Assembly: GCF_000165485.1 (NCBI RefSeq)
Contig: NC_014623.1
Span: 5,536,893 to 5,600,892 of the forward strand
Direction: 5' to 3'
Length of the DNA: 64,000 bases
Origin: Stigmatella aurantiaca DW4/3-1
GTDB lineage: Bacteria > Myxococcota > Myxococcia > Myxococcales > Myxococcaceae
Both the position numbers and the translations under genes were made by a program. The notes below the pieces were generated by a model, which ran no database searches, was not told the DNA's origin, and saw nothing but the letters and a program-made list of their open reading frames with translations. Shown piece by piece: positions 9,151-17,472 of the stretch. Within the stretch, counting starts at the first letter, position 1; every line of letters starts with the position of its first letter.

Positions 9151-9804
9151 ATGGTGTCGGTGCTGCTCATCGGCATCTTCACCCGCCTCACCGACGTGGT
9201 GTTGCTGCTGGGCCGTCCCCGGCTGTTGCGGCCCTACCTGGGCCTCTGGCGGGAGGAGTTCCGCCATACCCCGTACCGCGCACGGCGCACCTTCGAGGTG
9301 ATCCGGGCCCTGAAGGCCAGCGGCCAGCGCTTCCGGGAGCTCATCTATGGCGAGACGCCGTTGCTCACGGCGATCCTGGCCTTCCAGCGGGCAGGGGTCG
9401 GCCATGGGAGCCGGCTGGTGGATCTCGGCGCGGGCCGGGGACGGGTGCTGCTCGCGGCACGGTGGCTGGGCGCCGAGGCCCGGGGCATCGAGCTGATCGC
9501 GGATCACGTGACGCGGGTAGAGCCCCTGCTGGCCCGCGCCGGGGCGCGCCTTCAGGTGGGAGACGCCACCCAGGAGGATCTGGAGAACCCCACCCACGTG
9601 TTCACCAACTGGCTGGCCCTCGAGCCTGCGACGAAGGCCCGGCTCATCGAGCGCTTTCGGACCTGCCGTCCCGGGACACGGTTCATCACCGTGACGCGGC
9701 CCATCGAGGCAAAGGACTTCGTCCGCCTCTCCCGGCACTGGATGCTCTTCACCTGGGGCATCGAGTCCGTCTGGATTCACGAGTACCAGCCCGGACAGGG
9801 GTAA
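9151..9804 (+). CDS. Class I SAM-dependent methyltransferase, membrane-anchored
   Basis: About 217 aa from ATG 9151. Motif I of the Rossmann methyltransferase fold is clear (LVDLGAGRGRVLLAA), followed by an acidic strand-2 end (GIELI) and a motif II region GDATQEDLENPTHVFTNWLA. A hydrophobic helix at the N-terminus (VSVLLIGIFTRLTDVVLLL) suggests membrane attachment. The same frame stays open back to a CTG at 9061 that overlaps the stop of the preceding gene. That would add a Pro-rich, acidic segment ending in DLPLLQRFVL, so the true start may be upstream at a non-canonical codon. The fold resembles DOT1/histone-methylase-like and other small-molecule methyltransferases; the substrate is unknown. 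Confidence 0.78.
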   Translation: MVSVLLIGIFTRLTDVVLLLGRPRLLRPYLGLWREEFRHTPYRARRTFEVIRALKASGQRFRELIYGETPLLTAILAFQRAGVGHGSRLVDLGAGRGRVLLAARWLGAEARGIELIADHVTRVEPLLARAGARLQVGDATQEDLENPTHVFTNWLALEPATKARLIERFRTCRPGTRFITVTRPIEAKDFVRLSRHWMLFTWGIESVWIHEYQPGQG

Positions 9805-9893
9805 CGTTGCTGCGTCGAGAGAAACCGGCCAACCAGGCGCTCACCTGTCTGCCCATCGTCTTTGGAGACGGGGGTGGCCATGAACGACTCATC

Positions 9894-10778
9894 ATGGAAA
9901 CAGGCACCAGACGCATGCTGGGAGAGATTCTCTTGGAGCGGGGCGTGTTGAGCCGCGCGCAGCTCCGGCTCGGGTTGGTGCACCACCATGAAGTTCGCGT
10001 TCCGCTGGGCCGCGCGCTCATCCGGGAACGGCTCTGCACCGAGAGCGACGTCCTTCAGGCCCTCTCGGACCAGCTCGGCATCGGCGCCGTCGCCTTGGAG
10101 CGGGAGCGGTTGGATCCCAAGCTCGCCCGGCTCATCCCTGCCCGGATCGCCCAGCAATACCGCGTCGTGCCCCTCCGGCTGGAACAGCGTGACCGCGAGG
10201 TGCTGCACGTCGCCCTCCCCGCCCCTGCCTCCATCGAAGCCCTGGACGCGGTCCGCGCCATCTCCGGCAAGCCTCGGGTCGAGCCTCACCTCGCCTCGGA
10301 CACGGCCCTCTCCCACGCGCTCTCGGGGCTGTACGGCATCCGGGAGTCCGTTCCCGAGCCCCCCGAGGCGCCCCTCCCCCCGTTCGATGAGGCGCCCCTG
10401 CTGCTCTATGGGTGGCCTCCCGTCACGGCGGTGCTGATGTCCCGGGTGCTCTCCCGTCACGGCTTCGAGACGCGGGTGGTCACCCCGCTGGAGGTCCTCC
10501 ACGCGGGCCCCTCCGACATCGTCCTCGCGCCAATGCAAGCGATGGAGGGGCTCCTCATGGGCGAAGCCCGCCTCCACGGCGCGCTGATCATTCACGGGGA
10601 CTCGGACGACGAGGGCTTCGAGCGGGCCCAGGCGCTTGGAGCCCGCGGCTTCCTCGCCAACCCCCTGGACGAAGAGCTGTTGCTGCGGGCCATCCACCGG
10701 CTGCGCCCCCCGCTCACCTCCTCGCCCAGGAACGGCCGCGCCCTCAATGCCTCTGAGCAGGACAGCGCGCCCAGCTGA
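9894..10778 (+). CDS. MshEN (GspE N-terminal) domain fused to a pseudo-receiver
   Basis: A 294-aa protein; ATG 9894 gives METGTRRMLGEILLERG. Residues about 8-60 carry two 24-residue MshEN motifs separated by 5 residues (MLGEILLERGVLSRAQ..., then PLGRALIRERLCTES...SDQ), the arrangement that binds cyclic di-GMP in MshE ATPases. In both copies the leading Arg of RLG is replaced (Met, Pro), so ligand binding may be weakened. A second MshEN-associated region runs to about 150. The C-terminal 110 residues resemble a response-regulator fold but lack the phosphorylation pocket: LLLYGWPP replaces the acidic pair, DIVLAPMQ lacks the Asp, and FLANPLD has Asn for Lys. It is probably a type IV pilus/gliding-related or c-di-GMP-linked adaptor. 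It has no ATPase domain. Confidence 0.75.
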   Translation: METGTRRMLGEILLERGVLSRAQLRLGLVHHHEVRVPLGRALIRERLCTESDVLQALSDQLGIGAVALERERLDPKLARLIPARIAQQYRVVPLRLEQRDREVLHVALPAPASIEALDAVRAISGKPRVEPHLASDTALSHALSGLYGIRESVPEPPEAPLPPFDEAPLLLYGWPPVTAVLMSRVLSRHGFETRVVTPLEVLHAGPSDIVLAPMQAMEGLLMGEARLHGALIIHGDSDDEGFERAQALGARGFLANPLDEELLLRAIHRLRPPLTSSPRNGRALNASEQDSAPS

Positions 10779-10890
10779 TGCCGGGCAGACGAGGGGGCTG
10801 CCGCCTCCCACCTCCTTCGTGCCTCTCACGCGGCCTTTTCCGATCGCACCTTTTTGGCGTGCAACCGCCCCCTCACAGGAGTGAACGGTG

Positions 10891-12003
10891 ATGAAACTTT
10901 CCGCGCCACCAAGAGTGGTCGCTGTCGTGGGTCCTCAGGGAGTGGCCAAGGCCTCCTTCATGGAGTCCTTGATGCGGTTGGCCCACACGGAGGAGGTCCC
11001 CGCGCCGCCAAGCCCCGGGGCTGCGGAGGGGCGTGGCCCGGCCGAGGCCCTCTCGGTGGTGACCGCCGAGTTTCAGGGCGAGCGGTGGACCTTCATCGAT
11101 TGTCCGAGCGCCCCCGAAGGTTTCCAGGAGACCCAGCACGCCTTGATGATCAGCGACGCGGCCCTCGTGGTGTGTGGTGCCCAGGTGGATCACGCGGGGG
11201 CCCTGGCGCCACTGCTGCATTTTCTCGACGCACGCCGCATCCCCCACCTCCTCTTTCTCAATGCCCTCGACGAGAGTGGCGCCTCGGTGCGCGCGCACCT
11301 GAAGTCCCTCCAGGTGCTCTCCGGCCACCCTCTCGTGCTCCGGGAGATGCCCCTCCGGGAAGGTGAGCGGATGGTGGGCGTCGTGGACCTCGTGAGCGAA
11401 ACCTCCTGGGGGATGACGGCCGATCGCGAGGCCTCCCTCATCCCCATTCCCGACTCTCAGCGCCCGATCGAGGAGGCCGCCCGGCGCCAGATGCTGGAGC
11501 GGCTGGCGGATCAGGACGACGAACTGCTCGAGTCGCTCGTCGAGGACTCCGTCCCCCCGCCCGAGACGCTTCACGAGCAGATGGCCCGGGCCCTGCGCGA
11601 CAACCGGCTGGTGCCCGTCTTCATCGGCTCGGCCGAGCGGAGCTGGGGGTTGCTGCGGCTCCTCGAAGGGCTGCGCCAGGAGGCCCCTACGGTGGAAGAG
11701 ACCCGCATGCGCCTGCGGCTCACCGCCGAGGGAGGCCCACTGGCCCAGTGCTTCAAGACGTACCACCTGCCAGAGGAGGGCCGGCAGTGCCTGATGCGCC
11801 TGTGGCGGGGACATGTGGAGGATGGCGATACCCTGGCGGGCATGCGCATCGATGGCCTGCTCAGGCCCCAGGGCGCCACGCAGCACTCCGTGAAGAGCGC
11901 GCTGATGGGCGAAGTGCTGGCGGTGGGGAGGTTGGACCAGGTCCGGGCCGGAGATCTCGTGGGGGCCGACGGCGTCAGCCGCCCGATCGACTGGCCGCAG
12001 TGA
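10891..12003 (+). CDS. Truncated, degenerate EF-G-like translational GTPase paralogue
   Basis: About 370 aa, roughly half the length of EF-G. The order of G-domain landmarks is recognisable: a P-loop position (VVAVVGPQGVAKASFME), FIDCPSAPEGFQETQHAL in place of DTPGH, the ISDAALVVCGAQVD segment, LLFLNALDESGA in place of NKxD, and GVVDLVSETSW. A domain II-like barrel follows (LAQCFKTYHLP, DGDTLAGMRID, VRAGDLVGADG). Domains III-V are missing. The P-loop lacks the GK[ST] core (AKAS), so GTP hydrolysis or even binding is doubtful. AGGAG at 10877-10881 serves either GTG 10888 or ATG 10891; I chose the ATG. It ends 9 bp before the converging kinase gene. Classical elongation is not expected; function unknown. 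Confidence 0.75.
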   Translation: MKLSAPPRVVAVVGPQGVAKASFMESLMRLAHTEEVPAPPSPGAAEGRGPAEALSVVTAEFQGERWTFIDCPSAPEGFQETQHALMISDAALVVCGAQVDHAGALAPLLHFLDARRIPHLLFLNALDESGASVRAHLKSLQVLSGHPLVLREMPLREGERMVGVVDLVSETSWGMTADREASLIPIPDSQRPIEEAARRQMLERLADQDDELLESLVEDSVPPPETLHEQMARALRDNRLVPVFIGSAERSWGLLRLLEGLRQEAPTVEETRMRLRLTAEGGPLAQCFKTYHLPEEGRQCLMRLWRGHVEDGDTLAGMRIDGLLRPQGATQHSVKSALMGEVLAVGRLDQVRAGDLVGADGVSRPIDWPQ

Positions 12004-12012
12004 CGCCTGGGC

Positions 12013-13338
12013 TCAGGCCAGAGAGGTGGAGCCCTCGGAGACTTCCCCCAACGAGAGGATGAGCCGCGCCCCCCCTTCGGGACGGTTCTCCGCCGAGAGC
12101 GTCCCGCCCACCCGGGCCACGTACTCCCGGCACAGCGCCAGCCCCAACCCGGTGCCCTTGCCGGGGGGCTTGGTGGTGAAGAACGGCTCGAAGAGCCGGG
12201 GCAGCACGTGCTGGGGAATGCCCGTGCCGTTGTCCTCCACTTCCAGCCGGACCCCCTCCCGCGTTCTCTTCGCCCGCATCAGGATGCGGGGAGGGCGCGG
12301 AGGCACCACCTCTTCCACCGAATCGGCCGCGTTCAACAACAGGTTCAGCAACACCTGCACGAGGTAGCGCTGCCCCAGCCGCACCGGGGGCAGCTCCGAG
12401 GCCACCTCCAGCACCACCTCGCCCCGGCCATGCAGGCGCATGGCCGCCATGCGCTGCGCCTCCTCCATGGCCTCCTGCGCGCAGCCCTGCTCCTCGGGCT
12501 CCGGGGCCGGGCGGGCAAAGCGCCGCAAGTCCATGACGATCTGCTGGATGCGCAGCACCCCTTGGCGGGTCTCGCTGAGCAGCTCGCGCAGCTCCGCTTT
12601 CTCCGGGGACAGCACCCCTTCCAGCTCCTTGTCGAGGTAGTGCAGGTTGGACTTCACGAAGGCCAGTGGGTTGTTCACCTCGTGGGCCACGCCCGAGGCG
12701 AGCTGACCCACGAGCACCAGCCGTTCCACCTCCGCGCGCTCGGTCTCGGCCTGCCGCCGGACACGCTCGCTCTCGGCCAACTGCTCCAGCGCCCTGAGCC
12801 GTTCCTCCTGCGCCACCCGCTCCGCCTGCGCCAGCTTGCGGTAGGTCCGGCCCCCATAGAGCCCGATGCTGCCGATGAGGACATAGGTCACCACCTGCGG
12901 CAGGAGAACCTGCGGGGACACCCCGGCCCTCACGTTCAGCCCCACCACCGCGCTCACCATCGCCACCAGGCCCACCAGCGTGGAGGCCGAGGAGTCCGGG
13001 GTGAACATCGCCAGCAGCAGCGGCACGGAGATCAACGTCACGAAATAGGGACTCTCCGTCCTCCCGGTGAAGTCGATGATCGCCGTCAGCGACACGATGC
13101 TTACCAGGCCCGACAGGGAGCCCGAGATCCAGGGCGCCAGCCGCCCCGCCCCCACGCACAGGCCCAGCAGCGCGAAGCTCGCGATCCAGAGGGCCTGGAC
13201 CCAGAACAGCAGGGCCGGAGGAGGCCCCCAGAGCAGCGTTTGGAGCCCCATGCTCGCCAAAATCATGCCGGCCGAGACGAAATAGGTTTTCCCCTTTAAC
13301 CGGAGCAAAGCCTCGGGTGTGGAATCTTCGGCATCCAT
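12013..13338 (-). CDS. Membrane sensor histidine kinase
   Basis: About 441 aa from ATG 13338; a TTG 31 codons upstream is in frame but sits in AT-richer non-coding-like sequence. There are five to six predicted transmembrane helices in the first 170 residues with little periplasmic sequence, then a coiled coil (AQAERVAQEERLRALEQLAE). HisKA carries His219 in ASGVAHEVNNPLAFV. HATPase_c shows LLNLLLNAADSVEEV, DNGTGIP and GTGLGLALCREYV. The kinase type is that of NtrB-like 6TM sensors common in myxobacteria. No response regulator is adjacent, so its partner is elsewhere. The 120 bp upstream are markedly more A/T-rich than the surroundings and should hold its promoter. Confidence 0.9.
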   Translation of the reverse strand: MDAEDSTPEALLRLKGKTYFVSAGMILASMGLQTLLWGPPPALLFWVQALWIASFALLGLCVGAGRLAPWISGSLSGLVSIVSLTAIIDFTGRTESPYFVTLISVPLLLAMFTPDSSASTLVGLVAMVSAVVGLNVRAGVSPQVLLPQVVTYVLIGSIGLYGGRTYRKLAQAERVAQEERLRALEQLAESERVRRQAETERAEVERLVLVGQLASGVAHEVNNPLAFVKSNLHYLDKELEGVLSPEKAELRELLSETRQGVLRIQQIVMDLRRFARPAPEPEEQGCAQEAMEEAQRMAAMRLHGRGEVVLEVASELPPVRLGQRYLVQVLLNLLLNAADSVEEVVPPRPPRILMRAKRTREGVRLEVEDNGTGIPQHVLPRLFEPFFTTKPPGKGTGLGLALCREYVARVGGTLSAENRPEGGARLILSLGEVSEGSTSLA

Positions 13339-13424
13339 GGAAACGGAAGATTGCCATTCTACGGAAAATTTGTGAGCCCTTGATGTCTGGTCATCCGCTT
13401 TAGAACAAGAAACGCCGTTCAATT

Positions 13425-13441
13425 CTAGCAATTCATGCTAG
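13425..13441. promoter_or_regulatory. Small palindrome in the kinase upstream region
   Basis: CTAGCA (13425-13430) and TGCTAG (13436-13441) form a perfect 6-bp inverted repeat around ATTCA, followed on the plus strand by ATCATTTTT. It lies 87 bp upstream of the histidine kinase start and next to the chitosanase remnant. It may be an operator or a weak plus-strand terminator; sequence alone does not decide. Confidence 0.3.
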
Positions 13442-13459
13442 ATCATTTTTCCCAGTTAA

Positions 13460-13960
13460 ACCCACACGGTCACGACCAATGCCTACGTGGGCTCGGATTG
13501 GTGGGGCACGCTGGTGTTCAAGAACACGGGCACGAGCACCATCACCAGCCCGCAGGTGCTCTTCAACGTCCCGAGCGGTGTGTTGTGTGACCATGACGAG
13601 CCGGGCTGGACGCACACCCAGAGCGGGCCGACGTGCACGTACTCCAGCTCCAGCGTGACGATCGCCCCGAACGCCTCTTCCTGTCGACGGGCCAGATGCA
13701 GGCCTCGACGGCGGAGCTGGACCGCGTGGGCAACTGGGTGTCCGACTGGGCGGCGAGCTACACCACCACCACCACCCGGGCGGACTTCAAGAGCTGCCAG
13801 GACAAGATCAGCGATCAGCTCTATTACACGCCCGCCATGAACGCGGCCAAGAAGTGGGGGCTCGCCAAGGCGCTCTCGAAGGCCGCGCTCTACGACGCGT
13901 TCATCAACCACGGCGAGGGGGGGCCCTGCAATTCATCAAGGCCGCCAACACGGACTTCAG
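13460..13960 (+). pseudogene. Broken secreted chitosanase (GH46-like) with carbohydrate-binding module
   Basis: Three frames must be joined to read this. Frame A from 13460 (TAA just before it at 13457) encodes an Ig-like carbohydrate-binding segment (GSDWWGTLVFKNTGTST, CDHDEPGWTHTQSGPTCTYS). Near 13680 the reading shifts to a frame giving STGQMQASTAELDRVGNWV, DFKSCQDKISDQLYYTPAM and WGLAKALSKAALYDAFINHG, which resembles the C-terminal lobe of GH46 chitosanases (compare the Streptomyces N174 YYDAIVMHG region). At the 7-G run 13917-13923 it shifts again to give LQFIKAANTDF. No start, signal peptide or N-terminal catalytic lobe (with its Glu/Asp pair) remains, and the 3' end abuts the stop of the minus-strand gene at 13957. 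This is a decayed gene with an internal deletion, two frameshifts and both ends lost. Confidence 0.72.
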
Positions 13961-15630
13961 AAGGAGGCCGTCGCCCCCCACTCGATGTCGATGTGCCGCT
14001 CGCGCGCCACGCCCCCCAGATCCCAGCCAAAGCGGGCACCCCGGCCCGTGAAGGTGTCCTTCACCTGGGACATCCGGCCGCGCACGCGGTACCCGATCGG
14101 GCCCCACACCTCGCCGGCCACCCCCAGCTCCGCGGACCAACCCGAGCTGGACACCTCCTCGCCCAGCTCCCTCACCTCCAGCTCCCGTTCTCCCTTGTCC
14201 GAGAGGATGCCCTGGCCCGCCTTGGGGGAGATGAAGAACAGGCCCCCGGCCTCGACGCGCAGCCACGGCTTGATGGGCAGGGAGACCTCGAGCCCCGCGG
14301 TGGGATACAGCCGGTGCGAACCCGTGAGCGGCACGCGCGCCTGCTCATCCACATCGAAGACGCGGCTTTGCATGCCGCCCCGCAGGCCCACGTAGCCAAG
14401 CTGGAGCTGAGGGTCCGCGAGCAGGCTGAAGGTGTAGCGGTACATGAGCAGGGCGGAGAGCACCGTGTCCGTGGCGACCACGGTCCGCTCGGGGGTTTCC
14501 CCCGTGGAGGTGGTGATGGTCACCTTCGTCTCCGAGTAGCCGCGCGAGGCGCCCAGCTGCAACCCGAACCCGCGCACCCACATCTCCGAGCGCGCCAGCG
14601 GCAGCAGTTCGAGCTGGCCCGTCAGCCCCAGGTAGGGCGTTCCCGATTTGAAATCGATGGTGTCCCCCACCCGCTGCGCCTCGGGCAGCGCGTCGAACTC
14701 ACCGCAGGAGCCGACGCCTGGCCGGGCGCAGTAGTTGCGGAAGGTCGTGATGCCGCCCAGGAACAACCGGACCACCGGAAGGCGGCGGCGAGGGGGCTGG
14801 GTCACCGCCGAGAGGCTCAACGTCCGGGCCCGTGGGGCAGGCTCCCGGAACGCCACCAGCGTGGTGGTGTGGGATTCTTCATCCGGGCGCGGGAGTTCTG
14901 GCCCCCCCCCTGGCGTTTCGGACGGCGCGGGTGGGGCCACCGGGGCGGCCGCAGGGGCAGGCTCCGGCGGGGCCACCGCCTTCGCCACCTCGACGGGCTT
15001 GGGCGCGGGCGGGGCCTCTACCGGGCCGAGCGGCGCGGAGGGCTTGAGGTCTGCGGGCGGAGGGACTGCCTTGGGCGCCTCGGCGACTTCGGGGGCGAGC
15101 GGAGCGGCGGGCGTTTGCGCCACCTCCACCGCCACGGGCGTGGTGGCCAGGGTGGCCACGCCCGCGGCCAACCTGCGGACATCGCTCGCCGTCAGCCGAC
15201 CCCGCTGGAGCTTCAGGTCCTTGGTCCACAGCTCCTGGCCGGTGGCGCTCAGCACCCGGACCTGGAGGGATTTCGCCGCCGTGGCGGTGACGGCGGCATC
15301 CAGCTTGAGGCCCGGCGCCAGGAGCGCCACGGCCTCGGGGGTCCGCGCATTGGCCCCGCGCAGCTTCGCCTTGGTGGCCGCGGCCGTGTATTGCTTGAGG
15401 GAGACGAGTTGGACCTGGCCGCCCTTGCGCAGCGCGGCCTCGACTTGCTTGCGCACGACATCCCGCCGGTCCCCGTCAAAGTCGAGGACCACTACCTTTG
15501 GTTTCGCGGGGCGGGCAGGCTTCTTCTGGGCCAGCGCCACCTGCGAGATCATCACCAAGGCCAGGGCGAGCAGCACGCCCCATCCACTCATCCAGCGTCG
15601 CGAGCACATCATCCGGAGAGCGAGGTTCAC
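13957..15630 (-). CDS. Secreted Pro/Ala-rich protein with predicted C-terminal outer-membrane barrel
   Basis: 557 aa with an N-terminal signal peptide (hydrophobic core GWGVLLALALVMISQVALA, cleavage about ALA-Q). Residues about 40-165 form a globular domain beginning KVVVLDFDGDRRDVVRKQ, like periplasmic proteins that score DNA-K/TolB-type variables in myxobacterial AgmX- or CglD-type families; I cannot name it. A Pro/Ala-rich linker fills about 165-245. The remaining 300 residues alternate polar and hydrophobic residues and end in Phe (IEWGATASF), as expected for an outer-membrane beta barrel. The start is a GTG at 15630; ATGs at 15612, 15609 and 15591 are alternatives. It follows the AI-2E permease gene on the same strand by 33 bp, so cotranscription is likely. 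Confidence 0.72.
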   Translation of the reverse strand: MNLALRMMCSRRWMSGWGVLLALALVMISQVALAQKKPARPAKPKVVVLDFDGDRRDVVRKQVEAALRKGGQVQLVSLKQYTAAATKAKLRGANARTPEAVALLAPGLKLDAAVTATAAKSLQVRVLSATGQELWTKDLKLQRGRLTASDVRRLAAGVATLATTPVAVEVAQTPAAPLAPEVAEAPKAVPPPADLKPSAPLGPVEAPPAPKPVEVAKAVAPPEPAPAAAPVAPPAPSETPGGGPELPRPDEESHTTTLVAFREPAPRARTLSLSAVTQPPRRRLPVVRLFLGGITTFRNYCARPGVGSCGEFDALPEAQRVGDTIDFKSGTPYLGLTGQLELLPLARSEMWVRGFGLQLGASRGYSETKVTITTSTGETPERTVVATDTVLSALLMYRYTFSLLADPQLQLGYVGLRGGMQSRVFDVDEQARVPLTGSHRLYPTAGLEVSLPIKPWLRVEAGGLFFISPKAGQGILSDKGERELEVRELGEEVSSSGWSAELGVAGEVWGPIGYRVRGRMSQVKDTFTGRGARFGWDLGGVARERHIDIEWGATASF

Positions 15631-15663
15631 CCACCCCGCCGGGGATGTCCATAACCCCCCGCA

Positions 15664-16740
15664 TCAGGTCTCGGCGGAAGGGGCGCTCAGCGCCGGGGGA
15701 GTGACCCCCAGGAAGTCACGCCGGTAGATCCGGACCATGGCCATGAAGATGGCGGCGATGAGCGGCCCCACCAGCAGCCCCATCATCCCGAATACGGCCA
15801 TTCCGCCGAACATGGAGAGGAAGACGAGCAGTGGGTGGAGCGCCATGCGCGAGCCGCACAGCCGCGGCCGGATGAAGTTGTCGATGGTGCTCACCACCCC
15901 GGCCCCCCAGGCCAGCACGAAGGTCCCCTCTCCTACCTTGCCAGACAGGAGGAGGAGCAGGCCGATGGGCCCCCAGACGAGCGTGGTCCCCCCCACGGGC
16001 ACCAGCGCCGCGATGACCATGGCCGCGCCCCACACTGGCGCATGCGGAACACCCACGATCAGCAGCCCCACCAGTCCCACAGCCCCCTGCACGAGCGCGG
16101 TGATGGTGTTGCCGTAGACGATGGCGTAGGCCACGTCGGCGAACTCCCGCGCGAAGGCCTGGATGTATCGCTTGTCCAGGGGCACGAGCCGGGTGGCCTC
16201 GGCGAAGAGCCGACGCCCATCGAGGAAGAAGTAGTACATCGACACCGTCATGAGAAACAGGTCGATCAACAGCTCCGAGCCCATGTTCAGCACGTGCTGG
16301 GCGATGGCGGCGCCACCGGCCGCGGCCGACAGGAGCACGCGCTCCGTCTCGGAGCCCTCGGGATCCACGCGCACGTAGCGGCCCAGCCCATGCGGCAGAT
16401 TGGCGATCAGCTCGTTGCGCAGGTCCACCCGCTCCAGCAGCGCCGGCAAGTCCGCCATGAGCTGGAGCAGCTCCCGGCCCACCAGCCACCCCACCCCGGC
16501 CAGCGGCACCAGGATGAGCAGGAAGACCGTTGCCGTGCAGACGGCCGCGCACAGCGACTTTCGTCCCTTCAACTTCCGGCACAGGAAGTCCTGGACCGGC
16601 ATGAACAGGACGACCAGAAAGCCACCCAGCAGCACCGGCATCACGAAGGGCAGCAAGATTCGAGAGAAGAGGATGATCGCCAGGGCGAAGAGCCCGGCAA
16701 AGATCAGATTGGACCACCGCTTGGATTCCGCCGCCGACAC
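15664..16740 (-). CDS. AI-2E family (PerM/YdiK-type) transporter
   Basis: 358 aa from a GTG at 16740, a normal length for the family. There are about eight transmembrane helices: three N-terminal (LIFAGLFALAIILFSRILL, PFVMPVLLGGFLVVLF, ATVFLLILVPLAGVGWLVG), a soluble loop, then the conserved C-terminal block with AYAIVYGNTITALVQG, LVPVGGTTLVWGP, IDNFIRPRL and FMMGLLVGP-like GMMGLLVGPLIAA. The IDNFIRP and PLxA motifs are diagnostic of the family. Characterised members export AI-2 or act as Na+/H+ antiporters; the substrate here cannot be predicted. It heads a two-gene unit with the secreted protein at 13957-15630 and diverges from the lipoprotein at 16841. Confidence 0.9.
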   Translation of the reverse strand: MSAAESKRWSNLIFAGLFALAIILFSRILLPFVMPVLLGGFLVVLFMPVQDFLCRKLKGRKSLCAAVCTATVFLLILVPLAGVGWLVGRELLQLMADLPALLERVDLRNELIANLPHGLGRYVRVDPEGSETERVLLSAAAGGAAIAQHVLNMGSELLIDLFLMTVSMYYFFLDGRRLFAEATRLVPLDKRYIQAFAREFADVAYAIVYGNTITALVQGAVGLVGLLIVGVPHAPVWGAAMVIAALVPVGGTTLVWGPIGLLLLLSGKVGEGTFVLAWGAGVVSTIDNFIRPRLCGSRMALHPLLVFLSMFGGMAVFGMMGLLVGPLIAAIFMAMVRIYRRDFLGVTPPALSAPSAET

Positions 16741-16840
16741 GCCCCACCGCCCTGGCGCCCACGTCCCCCTGCGCCAAGATCAACGTAGGAATGCGAACCA
16801 TCCCCTGGAAGCCCTGACACTCCGAGCGAGGAATCGACCA

Positions 16841-17296
16841 ATGACTTCTGGACGTTTATGGCTCGTTGCCCTGGGCCTCCTGGGCACCGGCTGCGACGGG
16901 GGCACTGCCGCCTGCACGGACTGCCCGCCCATCGAGGGCCGGTATGACCTGGAATTCGCGGAGGGGACGCTCCCAGCGGCCTGCGTGTCGGAGGGGGTGG
17001 GTCTCCCCACGGGGCCCCTGGACATCCAGCGGGCGGGGGCACAGCTCACCGGCTCCGTGGCGGGGGTGACGCTCCAAGGGTCCATCTACCCCAACAGCAC
17101 CTTCCTCTTGCTGGGAAACCAGGTGGCGGATGGGGGCAGTGACAGCCTGAACTTCACCGGCAACTACACACCGGGCAGCGCGGATGGGGGAACAGCAGCC
17201 CAGCTCTCCGGCGCCTTCACCCGGGGGTTCACACGGGCGGGAAGTACCAACGCGCCGTGCTCCCTCACCCGCGCCTTCACGGCCGCCCGCCCGTAG
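16841..17296 (+). CDS. Small Cys-containing lipoprotein
   Basis: 151 aa with signal peptide MTSGRLWLVALGLLGTGC, lipobox LGTGC, lipidated Cys at about residue 18. The mature protein begins DGGTAACTDCPPIEGRYDLE and contains further Cys residues that may form disulfides, plus repeated Gly/Thr/Ser-rich beta strands (AQLTGSVAGVTLQGSIYPNS, LNFTGNYTPGSADGG, LSGAFTRGF). It looks like a small all-beta envelope protein. The frame is open well upstream, but ATG 16841 is the only start that yields a signal peptide. Family unknown. It converges on the 38-aa gene, 28 bp away. Confidence 0.75.
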   Translation: MTSGRLWLVALGLLGTGCDGGTAACTDCPPIEGRYDLEFAEGTLPAACVSEGVGLPTGPLDIQRAGAQLTGSVAGVTLQGSIYPNSTFLLLGNQVADGGSDSLNFTGNYTPGSADGGTAAQLSGAFTRGFTRAGSTNAPCSLTRAFTAARP

Positions 17297-17324
17297 ACAA
17301 GGCAGCCGTGCGGGGCGCGGCGGA

Positions 17325-17441
17325 CTACTTCTTCTTGGCGGCCTCGGCCTTCGCGGCCGCCTTCTTGCGCTTGAAGCGGGCCTTCCACGCCTGACGGTTC
17401 TTCATCTGCACTCGCTTGTGCTTGCTCTTGCTACGGGCCAT
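17325..17441 (-). CDS. 38-aa highly basic protein
   Basis: MARSKSKHKRVQMKNRQAWK plus an Arg/Lys/Ala-rich tail ending AEAAKKK. About 45 percent of residues are Lys or Arg and it contains no Cys, Asp or hydrophobic core. ATG 17441 is preceded by AAGGAG at a spacing of 8 nt, the best ribosome-binding site in this stretch, which is why I call it despite its size. A longer frame runs upstream into the peptidase gene but has no such signal. The composition fits a ribosome-associated or nucleic-acid-binding peptide, similar in style to small basic ribosomal proteins, but it is not one I recognise. Confidence 0.7.
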   Translation of the reverse strand: MARSKSKHKRVQMKNRQAWKARFKRKKAAAKAEAAKKK

Positions 17442-17472
17442 CGGGTGACTCCTTGCTGAAGAGAAAGGGGCG

